Assembly: GCF_050003625.1 (NCBI RefSeq)
Contig: NC_134397.1
Span: 225,804,537 to 225,868,536, forward strand
Length of the DNA: 64,000 nucleotides
Source: Haematobia irritans
Lineage: Eukaryota > Arthropoda > Insecta > Diptera > Muscidae
Direction: 5' to 3'
The notes beneath the pieces are model-generated. The model worked only from the letters and a program-made list of their open reading frames with translations, made no database searches and was not told the DNA's origin. The position numbers and the translations under genes were made by a program. Shown piece by piece: positions 11,444 through 21,785 of the stretch. The first letter of the stretch is position 1. Every line of letters begins with the position of its first letter.

Positions 11444-13381
11444 ATGTCCCTCAATAAGTTCATCCGTGATTCAGATAGGTTGGTGGACTTCGAAGCCAAC
11501 CTTAACGACAAGAATACTCCATTGTCGTCATCTTTTCTCATAGAAGCCCATATGGAAGAATTGAAGCCGTTGTGGGAAAAGGTCAAGCATTCGTATGATA
11601 AATGTCTCCAAGATATTGAAGCGAGGACAAGTGGTGAGCAGGGGGATACATCGGGCGATGATAAGAGGGCTTCCGAGTTGGAAACGGTTAAGGCGAAGTA
11701 TAGAAGTACATATGCATCTTATTGTCGATGTAGTGCACGCCTACGTGAAATTTTATTAGACCAGTCTCCTCCCAATGCAAGTCCAGTTCCTCAGTCCACG
11801 ACTTCCCATCACATTCACGTTCCCGAAGCCCCGAATGGCTTCAAGTTACCCCCGTGTGAGATTCCAACTTTCACAGGGGATTTCTCAGCATGGCCAACAT
11901 TTAGGGACATATTTAAGGCAGTATGTCTGAATAATCCGAGGCTGAGCTCTGTTGAGAAATTGTTCCATCTCAATCAGAGAACGAGGGGGGAGGCCCACGA
12001 TATCGTGAGCAAATTCCCTCTTACTAACGATAACTTCGAAATTGCATGGAATAATCTTTCTGCTCGTTATGAGAACCAGAGAGTTCTTGTGAACATTCAG
12101 CTGAAGAATTTGTTTGGCCTTCCACCTATCACTTCGGAATCTGGAACAGCATTGAAAAAACTTCAAAGGGACATGAATACATGCATCTCCCTTCTCAAAC
12201 AATATAATATCCAAGTCGATACGTGGGACCCTATTTTTACATTTATATGCTCCAATCGACTTCCAGACTCCACTTTAACTTTATGGGAGCAAACGCTCTC
12301 AGATAAAACAGTCATTCCGAAGTGGGCCGAATTAGATGACTTCCTGACGAATCGCCATAAGACATTAGAGTCTGTATCGGAGATTCGGAAACAGGAGTCG
12401 AATTCTACTACTAAATCCAAATCTCTAATGGGAAAACCCCACAATCGAGCAAATTCCTCAAATGTAAAGTCGTTTCAGACCAAGGTGTCGGAACCAAAAT
12501 GCTTCCTATGCCCAAAAGAGGCTCACGTAATTCGTCTGTGCCCAAAGTTCCTCAAATTTGATCCAAACCAAAGATTTACAGAGATTAAATCCAAGAACTT
12601 GTGTATAAACTGTTTTTCTTCATCCCACACAGTCAAAGACTGCAAGAGCAAATATTCCTGTCGTGTATGCCATAAGAAACATAATTCTCTTCTCCATAAA
12701 CCACAGAGTGGCCAATCTAATACTGGTCTAAATTCTGATTCAAATACATGCCCACATCCTTCTACATCAACAGTATTACAGTCCACTACTGCATCAGGAA
12801 GTGGGATAATTAATGCTTGTTTTTCGACTAGTTCTCGTGGTGTTTTACTGGGAACTGCTTTAGTAAGAATTAAGCACAATGACCTAACATACACTGAAAG
12901 GGCTTTAGTTGACTCGGGATCAGAGGGAACTTTTATCTCGCGGAGACTTTTTAATTTACTTAAACTTCCATTCAAACATACCAATGCTAAGATTTCGGGA
13001 TTAAATCATACAATATCAGCGTCAGTACAAAAGGAATGTTCATTCCTACTATGCTCTAACACTGATGACACCATAGAAATTTTTGCCTCAGCACTTGTGG
13101 TTCCTCATCTCTCAGGAAATCTTCCGTCGAGTACTTTCGACATTGGCACACTTTCAGCTCTTCCAAATATTCCTCTTGCTGATCCAAAATTCTTTGAAAG
13201 CTCCAAAATCGATATCCTTTTAGGGGGGGGACATTTTGCCATCAATAATTCTTCCAGGCCTAAAGCTGCAAATTTGCGGGTCACTAATGGCCCAAGAAAC
13301 TGTATTCGGATGGGTTTTGACAGGGCCTATTCCAAATCCTTCCACAAATTTTTCTCCCACGATTTTATCCTATTTTTGTGA
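11444..13381 (+). CDS. BEL/Pao Gag-protease region (frame broken at its 3' end)
   Basis: The ATG at 11444 opens a 645-codon frame. Residues ~140-290 are the DUF1759-type Gag region that starts with a PTFTGDFSAWPTF motif. Residues 353-418 hold Cys/His zinc knuckles (CFLCPKEAHVIRLC, CINCFSSSHTVKDC, CRVCHKKHNSLLH) that in this family package RNA. Residues 488-498 (LVDSGSEGTFI) are the retropepsin-like catalytic motif of DUF1758. Normal family architecture is one long Gag-Pol frame. Here homology leaves this frame at an eight-G run (13223-13230) near residue 594, and the last ~50 codons of the frame are out-of-frame noise. The continuing homology lies in the next frame from ~13230. The break fits a one-base insertion in the G tract, either real or a base-calling error. 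Confidence 0.9.
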   Translation: MSLNKFIRDSDRLVDFEANLNDKNTPLSSSFLIEAHMEELKPLWEKVKHSYDKCLQDIEARTSGEQGDTSGDDKRASELETVKAKYRSTYASYCRCSARLREILLDQSPPNASPVPQSTTSHHIHVPEAPNGFKLPPCEIPTFTGDFSAWPTFRDIFKAVCLNNPRLSSVEKLFHLNQRTRGEAHDIVSKFPLTNDNFEIAWNNLSARYENQRVLVNIQLKNLFGLPPITSESGTALKKLQRDMNTCISLLKQYNIQVDTWDPIFTFICSNRLPDSTLTLWEQTLSDKTVIPKWAELDDFLTNRHKTLESVSEIRKQESNSTTKSKSLMGKPHNRANSSNVKSFQTKVSEPKCFLCPKEAHVIRLCPKFLKFDPNQRFTEIKSKNLCINCFSSSHTVKDCKSKYSCRVCHKKHNSLLHKPQSGQSNTGLNSDSNTCPHPSTSTVLQSTTASGSGIINACFSTSSRGVLLGTALVRIKHNDLTYTERALVDSGSEGTFISRRLFNLLKLPFKHTNAKISGLNHTISASVQKECSFLLCSNTDDTIEIFASALVVPHLSGNLPSSTFDIGTLSALPNIPLADPKFFESSKIDILLGGGHFAINNSSRPKAANLRVTNGPRNCIRMGFDRAYSKSFHKFFSHDFILFL

Positions 13382-14006
13382 AATCTCACTGGATAAGGAG
13401 ATTTCACGTTTTTGGGAGGTGGAAGATCTTCCCAGGAAGAAATTTACTTCATCATCTGACCAATTTTGTGAAAGCTTATATGTCCACACAACAAGAAGAA
13501 ACGAAGAGGGACGATATATTGTATCACTTCCTTTTAAAGAAGCGTATCCAAAGGATATTGACATTGCTCAATCTAGGAGAATTGCAATGGCCCAGTATTT
13601 TCGAAATGAGGCCCGTCTTATTCGTACTCCTGCCTTTAAGGATGAATATGACAATGTCCTTGCAGAATATATTTCACTGAAGCATATGTCTAAAGTTTTC
13701 CCTTCTAATTTATATGAGGATTCCAAGAATTATTACCTACCGCATCATGCGGTAATAAGGCCTGAAAGTGTTACCACTAAGGTCCGAGTCGTTTTCAATG
13801 CTTCGGCTCCATCTTCGAATGGAGTAAGCTTGAATGACTTACTTTATACAGGCCCAATTTTACAAAACGAACTTATCACACTTATCCTCAATTGGCGATT
13901 CTTCCGATATGTATTCAATGGTGATATAACCAAAATGTATCGCCAGATTCTGGTGGATCCGAATCAAACAAGCTTCCAACGTATCCTTTTTAGGACAAAG
14001 ATTTAG
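13236..14006 (+). CDS. BEL/Pao Pol fragment: end of protease region and start of reverse transcriptase
   Basis: This is a continuation frame, not an independent gene: 13236 is only the first usable codon after the G-tract break. The first residues (SIILPGLKLQICGSL, then FGWVLTGPIP) are the conserved tail of the protease/DUF1758 region. The RT fingers follow, with YYLPHHAVIRPES, VRVVFNASAPSSNGVSLND, and motif A as DITKMYRQI, where D is the first catalytic aspartate. The frame ends at a TAG at 14004. RT homology resumes in the previous frame around 13997, so a second single-base indel separates motif A from the YVDD motif. Confidence 0.88.
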   Translation: MPSIILPGLKLQICGSLMAQETVFGWVLTGPIPNPSTNFSPTILSYFCEISLDKEISRFWEVEDLPRKKFTSSSDQFCESLYVHTTRRNEEGRYIVSLPFKEAYPKDIDIAQSRRIAMAQYFRNEARLIRTPAFKDEYDNVLAEYISLKHMSKVFPSNLYEDSKNYYLPHHAVIRPESVTTKVRVVFNASAPSSNGVSLNDLLYTGPILQNELITLILNWRFFRYVFNGDITKMYRQILVDPNQTSFQRILFRTKI

Positions 14007-14056
14007 AAGATTTTGAACTTAAAACTGTCACCTTTGGTGTAAATTGTGCGCCTTAC

Positions 14057-16705
14057 TTGGCCATACGTACAATGATACAGTTGGCTGATGATGTCCAATC
14101 TCAATATCCAAAGGCTAGTGAAATCCTTCGCAATTGCATGTATGTTGACGACGCATTGGCCGGCTCACATTCAATTTCAGAAGCTATTGAATCTAGAAAC
14201 CAACTGATTTTGGCTTTGAAATCAGCTGGTTTTGAAATGCGAAAATGGACATCTAATTCCAAGGCTATCTTATACGACATTCCACCATCCGATTTACTAA
14301 ATGCGGACTTTTTAGAATTCGATGACTCCAGTACTGCCAAAACTCTTGGCATCCGTTGGAATGCTTTATCCGACTCATTCTTTTTTGTCCAAAATTTTCC
14401 TTCTTCCTCGACATACACCAAAAGAGAAATATTATCACAGATTTCGAAATTATTTGATCCCGTTGGGTGGCTGTCACCATGCATTATTGTGGCTAAAATT
14501 ATTATGCAACAAGTATGGATTGATGGCACGGGATGGGACGAAAGGATAACGGACGAGTCCTTGAAAAAGTGGAATACTTTTCAAATCAATTATCCTTATA
14601 TTAATTCCATTAAAATTCCAAGATGGTTCGATTATTGCCCTGAGAGTAAGGTACAATTCCATGGTTTCAGCGATGCGTCAGAAAAAGCATACGCTGCGGC
14701 ATTGTACATCCGAATAAAAAACCGAAATTCCATATCCACTCATTTGGTTGCTTCCAAGACCAAAGTTGCCCCAATAAAAACTCTGTCGATTCCAAGACTG
14801 GAGTTATGTGGCGCGACATTGCTCGCCGAAATGATAGACCATATTATTCCTCAACTTAATTTAAATGAATTTTCAGTAGATTGTTGGACCGACTCAACAA
14901 TAGTTCTTTCGTGGTTGTCAAAGCCTCCTTGTTTTTGGGCTACTTTTGTTGCCAATAGGGTATCCAAAATAATTCAAATTGTTCCACCACACAAATGGCA
15001 TCACGTTGTATCTGAACTCAATCCATCTGACCTTGCTAGTCGAGGTTTACTCCCACAAGACCTCATTGAAAATGAACTTTGGTGGCAAGGACCAGAATTT
15101 CTTAGAAATTCCGATGATTGTTGGCCAATTTTTAATCACTTAATCACGCCAGATATCGACTTGGAAAGAAAAGCAATAAAAGTAAATTTTTCATATTTCA
15201 CTGAGTTTAATGATCTCCTGGACAAGTTTTCTTCACTATCAAGAGCGATTAGAGTGATTGCATACATATATCGATTCTTTTATCGAACACATCCCAAGTT
15301 TAAATCCAACTTTCATAAGCCAACTAAGGATGTTTCCACCTTTGAAGTTGTTACGGTACAGAAGCGCTTGCAAATTATTTGCCAAAAGGCATACTATCCC
15401 AATGAGTACCAGGCACTTTCCGCCAAGAAGCGTATTGCAACTTCTAGTACCCTTCTTAGTTTGAATCCATTTGTGGATAATGAGGGCCTAATGCGCGTGT
15501 GTGGTCGACTATCAAATTCGCCAGCTCTAACATACAATGAAAGACATCCAATTATAATTCCCTATAACTGTCAGTATTCCCGGCTACTGGTTCGCTTCAT
15601 CCACGAAATTTCTCTTCATGGAGGCAACCAATTAATGCTAAAACTGATCAGAGCACAGTATTGGATACCTAAAGCAAAAAATCTCATAAAAACTACGATA
15701 AATAAGTGTAAGCCATGTACACTTTATAAACACAAATGCCAAACTCAATTAATGTCCGCTCTGCCGCCTCAACGAGCAGAATACTCACGTCCTTTCACTC
15801 ACACCGGCATAGACTTTGCGGGTCCTTTTGACATTAAGTCATATTCCGGTCGAGCATGTCGCATTTCGAAAGGTTATACTTGTGTCTTTGTATGTTTTTC
15901 CACAAAGGCGATCCACTTGGAAGCTACATCCGAACTCTCAACGGCTGCATTTTTAGGCGCTTTTAGTAGGTTCGTTTCTCGCCGTGGATGTCCTCTACAT
16001 TTGTATTCCGATAATGGGACAAATTTTGTAGGAGCATCCAAAACTCTTGCAAAAGACTTTCTCCTAACATCCAATCGTCTTATCACTTCGAATTATGCCC
16101 ACCAGAATGTTACGTGGCACTTCATTCCTCCAGGTGCCCCGCACATGGGTGGGCTGTGGGAGGCTGGGGTGAAAAGCTTTAAAGCTCATCTCAAAAAAGG
16201 GGCAGCGAATTTCAAACATACTTTTGAAGAATTTCAAACCCTCCTGGCAAGAATTGAGGCATGTTTAAATTCGCGTCCTATTTCTCCTTGCTCCCAGGAA
16301 CCAACAGATCTGTCCGCTCTAACTCCTGGACACTTTTTAATAGGGTCACCACTTTTAGTTCCCATCGATCCATCTACTCATGAAAATCCAATGTCCATAG
16401 TTAACCGCTGGCAACGACTTAAGGTAATCCACCAGCACTTCTGCCTTCGCTGGAAAGAAGAATACCTTAAAGAACTGCACAAGCGGAATAAATGGAAACG
16501 GCCAACAGAAAATCTACAAGAAAATACTATGGTAGTTATTCGAGAGGAAAATCTACCTCCAAATTGTTGGCGTTTGGGGAGAGTCAAGAAGGTCTATACA
16601 GGAACCGACAATCGGGTCAGAGTTGCGGAAGTCGTTACGCAAAAGGGCATGGTAACCCGCCCAATCACGAAGCTCGTCATCCTTCCGTTTGACAATACAC
16701 CCTAA
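14057..16705 (+). CDS. BEL/Pao Pol: RT palm, RNase H-like, integrase, C-terminal domain
   Basis: 882 codons, really a continuation of Pol whose homology begins ~14000, upstream of the listed ATG. YVDD, the RT catalytic pair, is at residues 29-32. Residues ~200-285 (FHGFSDASEKAYAAAL, CWTDSTIVLSWL) are the RNase H-like part in the A17/Pao region. Residues ~513-560 carry the integrase HHCC zinc-binding domain (FIHEISLHGG to CKPC). The integrase core has its DDE residues in GIDFAGPF (~584), YSDNGTNF (~650) and GGLWEAGVKSF (~700). The last ~100 residues (NRWQRLKVIHQHF to VTRPITKL) match the DUF5641-like chromatin-associated tail seen after integrase in this family. No internal stop is present, so this half of Pol is intact. 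Its function is copying and integrating the element. Confidence 0.93.
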   Translation: MAIRTMIQLADDVQSQYPKASEILRNCMYVDDALAGSHSISEAIESRNQLILALKSAGFEMRKWTSNSKAILYDIPPSDLLNADFLEFDDSSTAKTLGIRWNALSDSFFFVQNFPSSSTYTKREILSQISKLFDPVGWLSPCIIVAKIIMQQVWIDGTGWDERITDESLKKWNTFQINYPYINSIKIPRWFDYCPESKVQFHGFSDASEKAYAAALYIRIKNRNSISTHLVASKTKVAPIKTLSIPRLELCGATLLAEMIDHIIPQLNLNEFSVDCWTDSTIVLSWLSKPPCFWATFVANRVSKIIQIVPPHKWHHVVSELNPSDLASRGLLPQDLIENELWWQGPEFLRNSDDCWPIFNHLITPDIDLERKAIKVNFSYFTEFNDLLDKFSSLSRAIRVIAYIYRFFYRTHPKFKSNFHKPTKDVSTFEVVTVQKRLQIICQKAYYPNEYQALSAKKRIATSSTLLSLNPFVDNEGLMRVCGRLSNSPALTYNERHPIIIPYNCQYSRLLVRFIHEISLHGGNQLMLKLIRAQYWIPKAKNLIKTTINKCKPCTLYKHKCQTQLMSALPPQRAEYSRPFTHTGIDFAGPFDIKSYSGRACRISKGYTCVFVCFSTKAIHLEATSELSTAAFLGAFSRFVSRRGCPLHLYSDNGTNFVGASKTLAKDFLLTSNRLITSNYAHQNVTWHFIPPGAPHMGGLWEAGVKSFKAHLKKGAANFKHTFEEFQTLLARIEACLNSRPISPCSQEPTDLSALTPGHFLIGSPLLVPIDPSTHENPMSIVNRWQRLKVIHQHFCLRWKEEYLKELHKRNKWKRPTENLQENTMVVIREENLPPNCWRLGRVKKVYTGTDNRVRVAEVVTQKGMVTRPITKLVILPFDNTP

Positions 16706-16779
16706 ATAGCACTCCTCATATCACTGCGACCATAAACCCATTTCAAACGTAAGAATTCCGATCTGCTTATAGTCCGACA

Positions 16780-17670
16780 ATGCGTGCCACTAAGAAAACT
16801 CAGAACAGCAACACAAATAATCATGGAAAGAAGAAGACCAATTCATATATATGCCGCTTATGTAGATGTCCCCATCCATTGCGAAAATGCAAACGGTTTT
16901 TGAATATGAACACCGTCAAGCGCCTTGAGATCGTAAATAAATATGGATACTGCAAAAACTGTCTGGCACATGAACATTCAGGGAATACCTGTTTTACGAC
17001 AACTGGGTGCCATTATTGCACAAAAGCTCATCATACATTGCTACACACACATACAAGACTAAGGGAAACCCAGCGAAAGCAACGCAAATCAGCACCAGAA
17101 TCGTCTTCTTCCAGCCCAACTCTTGCCAAAAAACCTCAAATAGCAGCAAGTGCACCGACATCATCCAATTCAGCAAGTACATCGCTATCGGCAATATTAA
17201 AGCAAAATTCAGTTACATTGCTCCCGACTGTTTTGGTATGTGTTGCCACTAAAAATGGAAATAATACTCTAAGATGCCTTTTAGATTCCGGATCGAAATC
17301 TAGTTGCATATCTTCAAAGGTTGTAGACAAACTTGGATTAACCACATTATCTTTAGACGAAGAAACAATTTGTCCACTTTCGCTGATGTCTACCTACGAC
17401 TCCGATATCTATATTGAAACCGTGTTAAAAGTCAATAATCGCATATCGGTTCATACACCAAGTAAAACAATTTCGTCATCATGTACTAAGCATTTTTCGA
17501 ATCTTCTGTTGGCGGATAAGGAATTTTACAAGTCCGGTCCAATTTCTATTATATTGGGTGTAGATGTGTACGCACGCATAATAAGCGAGGGTTTCATACA
17601 TAGAGCTGGGTTGCCAACAGCCCAAAACACTATTTATGGTTGGTCTCTTTACGGTACCTGCTCCAGTTAA
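16780..17670 (+). CDS. Additional zinc-knuckle plus retropepsin-like ORF downstream of pol
   Basis: An intact 296-codon frame 74 bp after the pol stop and 340 bp before the 3' LTR. Residues ~25-90 hold a second set of Gag-type zinc knuckles (CRLCRCPHPLRKC, CKNCLAHEHSGNTC, CHYCTKAHHTLLH). Residues ~167-175 (LLDSGSKSSCIS) have the DSG aspartic protease motif. The C-terminus (IILGVDVYARIISEG, then NTIYGWSLYG) aligns in kind with the segment that follows the protease in the main polyprotein. So it is a paralogue of the knuckle-protease block, lacking the DUF1759 Gag part and RT. BEL/Pao elements normally carry this block once, upstream of RT. Possible roles are accessory nucleic-acid binding, protease, or a captured domain of another Pao lineage; the sequence alone does not decide. 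Ends with TAA at 17670. Confidence 0.85.
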   Translation: MRATKKTQNSNTNNHGKKKTNSYICRLCRCPHPLRKCKRFLNMNTVKRLEIVNKYGYCKNCLAHEHSGNTCFTTTGCHYCTKAHHTLLHTHTRLRETQRKQRKSAPESSSSSPTLAKKPQIAASAPTSSNSASTSLSAILKQNSVTLLPTVLVCVATKNGNNTLRCLLDSGSKSSCISSKVVDKLGLTTLSLDEETICPLSLMSTYDSDIYIETVLKVNNRISVHTPSKTISSSCTKHFSNLLLADKEFYKSGPISIILGVDVYARIISEGFIHRAGLPTAQNTIYGWSLYGTCSS

Positions 17671-18010
17671 TTAGTTCTTTTTTTTATAATTTATTTTTAA
17701 TTTTTTGTCAAATGAAAACCCACTGAAGAATGCACTGATTCTTAGAGAATAAATGAAAACGTGAACTGTCCATCACATTTTCCATTGATTACATTTATAT
17801 ACATATATATATTAAAAAAAAAAAAAAATTTGAATTATTTTTCCGTATCAATAATATATTCCATATTGTAAATTAAGCATGAAAATTACTTCTAGTAATT
17901 AGAAAAGAAAAATTAAAAATCATTAATGCATATTTACATGACCACTTAAGATATGGTTTGAAAATCAATCTTTGTTTTGGTTTGCAGGCGTCCTGCAAGG
18001 CGGGCGCTAA
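17671..18010 (+). other. 3' untranslated part of the BEL/Pao element
   Basis: AT-rich, with a poly-A run near 17813-17829. The sequence just before the 3' LTR, GCAAGGCGGGCGCTAA, is the only purine-biased stretch there and is a weak polypurine-tract candidate. Confidence 0.6.
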
Positions 18011-18471
18011 TGTTTATGCCACATAAACACTTAAGAACACTTCCCGACTAAAATTAATTTTTTCACTACTGAATCCCTTTATGGGATTTACAAATACCCA
18101 AATAGTCGATAGATACTTTTCACTGTGATCGATAAATTATTTTGTAAATGTCAAAGTAAATTCACCACAATGTCAAACCATATCTCAGGTCTTATTTCCG
18201 TAGAAAAATAAGTATATCTTTTCTGTTTGAATTTATCGACCATACTGGTAAGACGTCAAAGTTGAAGAAATAAATCCAATTGTATTCCATCGATCTGAAA
18301 TCAATTTGTTTTCTTGTTTCTTTCGTTCCATTGCATCCATATTGGTTTGTTTCTTCCAAATCATATCATCTGGAGTACAAAGCCGACTATTCTCCCAGAA
18401 TAGTTGACTTTGTTTCGGCTCAAGAGATTCTACATTCCACAGGTTGATCTTTTTACCCATACACACTAACA
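18011..18471 (+). repeat. 3' LTR of the BEL/Pao element
   Basis: 461 bp, matches 8923-9383 with one visible difference (C at 18327 versus A at 9239). Followed by the duplicated target GCCCC. Confidence 0.95.
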
Positions 18472-19760
18472 GCCCCCATATAAACCGATCCCCAGATTTG
18501 CCTTGCGGAACCTCAAAAAGAAGCAAATTTCATCCGATCCGGCTGAAATTTGGTATATGGTGTAACTATATGGTCTCTAACAACTATGCAAAAATTGGTC
18601 CACATCGGTCCATAAATACATGTAGCCCCATATACCCCATGTAAACCGATCCCCCGGTTTGGCTTGCGGAAGCAAATTTCATCCAATCCGGTTGAAATTT
18701 GGTACATGGTGTTAGTATATGGTCTGTAGCAACCATGCAAAATTTGGTTCACATCGGTCCATAATTATATATAGCCCTCATATGAACCGATCCCCAGATT
18801 TGACCTTCGGAGCCTCATGGATGAGCAAAATTCATTCGGTTCGGTTGAAATTTGGTACGTGGTGTTAGTATATAATCTCTGACAATCATGCGGGATTTGG
18901 TCCATATCGTTCCATAATTATATGTAGCCCCCATTTAAACCGATCCCAGATTTGACCTCCGGAGCCCCTTGGAAGAGCAAAATTCATCCGATCCGGTTGA
19001 AATTTGGTACGTGGTAAAATTTGGTACATTGCGCTAGTATATGGCCGCTAACAACCATGCCAAAATTGGTCCATATCGGTCTATAGTTATATATAGCCGA
19101 TCCCTAAAAATGATCTACAAAATTTTTTTCTATAGAAGATTTTGTCAAAATTTTATTACTATAGAAAATTTCGTCAACATTTTATTACTATAGAAAATTT
19201 TGTCGAAATTTTATTTCTATAGAAAATTTTGTCAAAGCTTTATTACTATAAAAAATTTTATCAAAATTTTATTACTATAGAAAATTTTGTCAAAAATTTA
19301 TTATTATACAAAATTTTGTCAAGATTTTATTTCTATAGAAAATGTTGTCAAAATTTTATTTCTATAGAAAATTTTGTCAAAATTTTATTTCTGTAGAAAA
19401 TTTTGTAAAAATTTTATTTCTATAGAAAATTTTGTCAAATTTTATTGCTATAGAAAATTTTGTCTTAATTTTATTTCTATAGAAAATTTTGTCAAAATTT
19501 TATTTCTATAGAAAATTTTGTTAAACTGAATTATTTACGTATTTAATCGGCCTTTTTTGTTTAATATATACCCCGTAAGGACTAACTTACAATTGAGAAC
19601 GCGGTGTTAATAAGTTTTAAGATACCTTGCCATCGGCAAGTGTTACCGCAAACCAAGTAATTCTATTGTGGATGACAGTCTTTAGTACAAATTTCTATGC
19701 AATCCATGGTGGGGGGTACATAAGATTCGGCCTGGACGAACTTACGGCCGTATCTTCTTG
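18472..19760 (-). mobile_element. Mini-me-like family A element, segment right of the LTR insertion
   Basis: Resumes at GCCCCCATATAAACCGATCC and holds four ~152-bp-type monomers (CCGATCCGGCTGAAATTTGG recurring), a 29-bp array at 19110-19525, ACCTTGCCATCGGCAAG, and the terminal palindrome region TTCGGCCTGGACGAAC ending in GGCCGTATCTTCTTG. Together with 8643-8922 it makes one element interrupted by the retrotransposon. Confidence 0.8.
19110..19525. repeat. 29-bp minisatellite array inside family A element
   Basis: About 14 units with TATAGAAAATTTTGTCAAA and ATTTTATTTC, reverse orientation to the 1970-5640 array. The last units are nearly identical, so this array is younger or more homogenised than the 3.7 kb one. 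Confidence 0.85.
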
Positions 19761-21340
19761 TTATTATTCGGATAAATTTCGTAAAATACTGAAAATAGTT
19801 TTATGTGTACCAAGGATCTATTATTCTTCTAATTCTTCGCATATAATAACTGTTATGTTTTTTATAATAAAAAGTTTAAAATTGTACTGCCAGGTAATGG
19901 AGATTTTTTGAGAATTTCATATTTATTCTGCCTAATGTTCCCATATGGGGACATGTTTTTTTGTAAAAAGTGTCAATTTTTTATTTAAATATTTTTATTT
20001 AGTCTTTACTGATTTAATAAAAACCCATAAAATCAATGTTTGTCCGGCAGTTTCATTTTGGGCGTTAATGGGTTAAATGAAATTTCTTAAAAATTGTGAT
20101 GAATCCTTCCTTTTTCATTATTTGCTGATTGTTTTCCCAACAAAGTTGATTAGAATATGTTCACTCCTTAGTTGGATGATTTTATCAAAAGATAGCCATT
20201 AACGTTTTTGTGATTGCTTTTGTTTGTCTACCCATTTACATTTTTTCTCTACACACACACACACTCATACAAAAACACATACCCACACAAAATCAAATAC
20301 CAAAAAAAAAACATGTGTGCTACCATATGTGTGCTTTGTTTGCCTGTTAACACCCATATTAATTTTCACATTTCACATGCCTTCATCAGGGTATGGCGAT
20401 GTAAGTGTATGTGTGTGTATAGTGCTTTGTTTTTATATAAAAGTATTGTGTGTTGTTTATTTTTTTAATATTTTTAGTGTCACTTATGGTCCTTATATAG
20501 CTACACTCTCTAATCGTCTTCTATATTTGTTTTTGTTGCTGTTGCCCTCTTGTCATGACGTTGTGCTCTCATTTATTACTTATGACTCCATTAACCATTC
20601 ATATGCTTCCAAGCAATATTTGTAGTCTGCCTCATTCACGCTCGTTTAGGTTTCGAGTCTTTAGCAAGTGTCTCTGAGTTTGTGTGTGTGTGGCTGTGTA
20701 ATTTGGTATTTACATATGTATTTGCATATTTACGTGTATGTGTGTGCGGGTGTGTGTGGTATTCATTTCATCTTTTGTTTTTTATTGTTTTATTTTGATG
20801 GCTTCCTTCATTTGTTTTTAACGTCTCACTTTACATCGGATATTTGTTTTTCATCTCTCCGTCTTTCATATCCACCAACTACCATATTTAGTTTGTCATT
20901 AGGATGACTATTGTTTGTCTGCCTACGCCTTGGGTAACTGTCAGTAATTCTGTGACTAACTGTCTCTATTTCTCTCTCCATGTCCATAGTTGTTTTTTTT
21001 TTTTGCTGTTATTTGTTTAGCTGCTACTATTATTGGTGTTGTTTATTTCTCGCTTTGTTGTTTATTGAGTCCTTTGAGGCAGCAATCAAAACGAAAGAAA
21101 AGTTCTTCATGTTTGTCTTTTGCTGTGGGTGACTTTTTTGTGTGAGTGCGTGTGCTTGTGTTTTATATGTGCATGCGGATGTTTATGTTTGCAAATATTT
21201 TGACATTTGATGAGTTGTGTCGACCATTTGTAGTCAAGTTACTCCGATTGTTGTTTTAATATTTCATTGTGTTCTTATTACACTTATTATTTTCTACTTG
21301 ACTTGTGTCATTAGCATACAAAGCGAGTGTGAGTAGATAC

Positions 21341-21373
<33 letters not shown>

Positions 21374-21574
21374 TGGTGTGTCTGTTTGCACTGCCACATA
21401 AAAACTTGTGGGCATTTTTTTAAAACACATCAGTGTAGGGCATTAAGAGACGTACTACAAATAATTCGCCTTATGGTATGCCAACTAAATTGTCCACTAT
21501 GGCATTGTTAACATTTTTTTAAATCCAGGATTGATTCCATTGGAACTTTAAATTTTATTAAGTTAACGTTTAAC
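19761..21574. other. Gene-free GT-, CA- and T-rich DNA
   Basis: No dispersed repeat or coding region is recognised. Contains CA runs near 20253-20275, GT-rich stretches at 20400-20420 and 20680-20760, and the GT array listed below. The character resembles host intron DNA. Confidence 0.5.
21343..21371. repeat. (GT)n microsatellite
   Basis: About 14 uninterrupted GT units. Confidence 0.9.
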
Positions 21575-21785
21575 GCACACAGAAATAAAATGTCACGAAA
21601 ATTTTTCAAATTAAAGTCTTAATTGAGTTAAAAAAAAACTCAATTAAAAAAGCAATCACAAAAATTAATAGTATCAATTAATTATTTAATTGGATCAATT
21701 ACTTTTTTAATTTCTGTGATTGAAGACATTTCAATTAGAAATTAATTGGATCAATTAATTTCGTGAGAAAAAATTGTTTGTGTGC
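21575..21785. mobile_element. Short palindromic MITE (ATTAATT type), copy 2
   Basis: Termini GCACACAGAAA and TTTGTGTGC are inverted. The interior has AAATTAAAGTCTTAATTGAG and GTGATTGAAGACATTTCAAT, both present in the copy at 7966-8204. About 211 bp, non-coding. Confidence 0.75.

Larger units (their letters stand above)
8923..18471 (+). mobile_element. Complete BEL/Pao LTR retrotransposon
   Basis: 9549 bp bounded by two 461-bp direct LTRs that begin TG and end CA, with a 5-bp target duplication (GCCCC at 8918-8922 and 18472-18476). Order: 5' LTR, ~2.06 kb leader, Gag with DUF1759 region and zinc knuckles, aspartic protease, reverse transcriptase, RNase H-like region, integrase, DUF5641-like C-terminus, then an additional zinc-knuckle/protease frame, a short 3' region and the 3' LTR. 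The PR-RT-RH-IN order, the DUF1759 Gag and the YVDD RT motif place it in BEL/Pao (known for the family). I see a single difference between the LTRs (9239 A versus 18327 C), so the insertion is young. Two frame breaks in gag-pol mean this copy is probably not autonomous. Confidence 0.95.

Noticed and set aside
11885..12984. Minus-strand frames of 93-153 codons
   Set aside because: Antisense shadows of the gag-protease frame of the BEL/Pao element.
20214..20907. Overlapping frames of 79-133 codons with cysteine- and valine-rich runs
   Set aside because: Generated by CA/GT and T-rich low-complexity DNA; no domain or splice structure.
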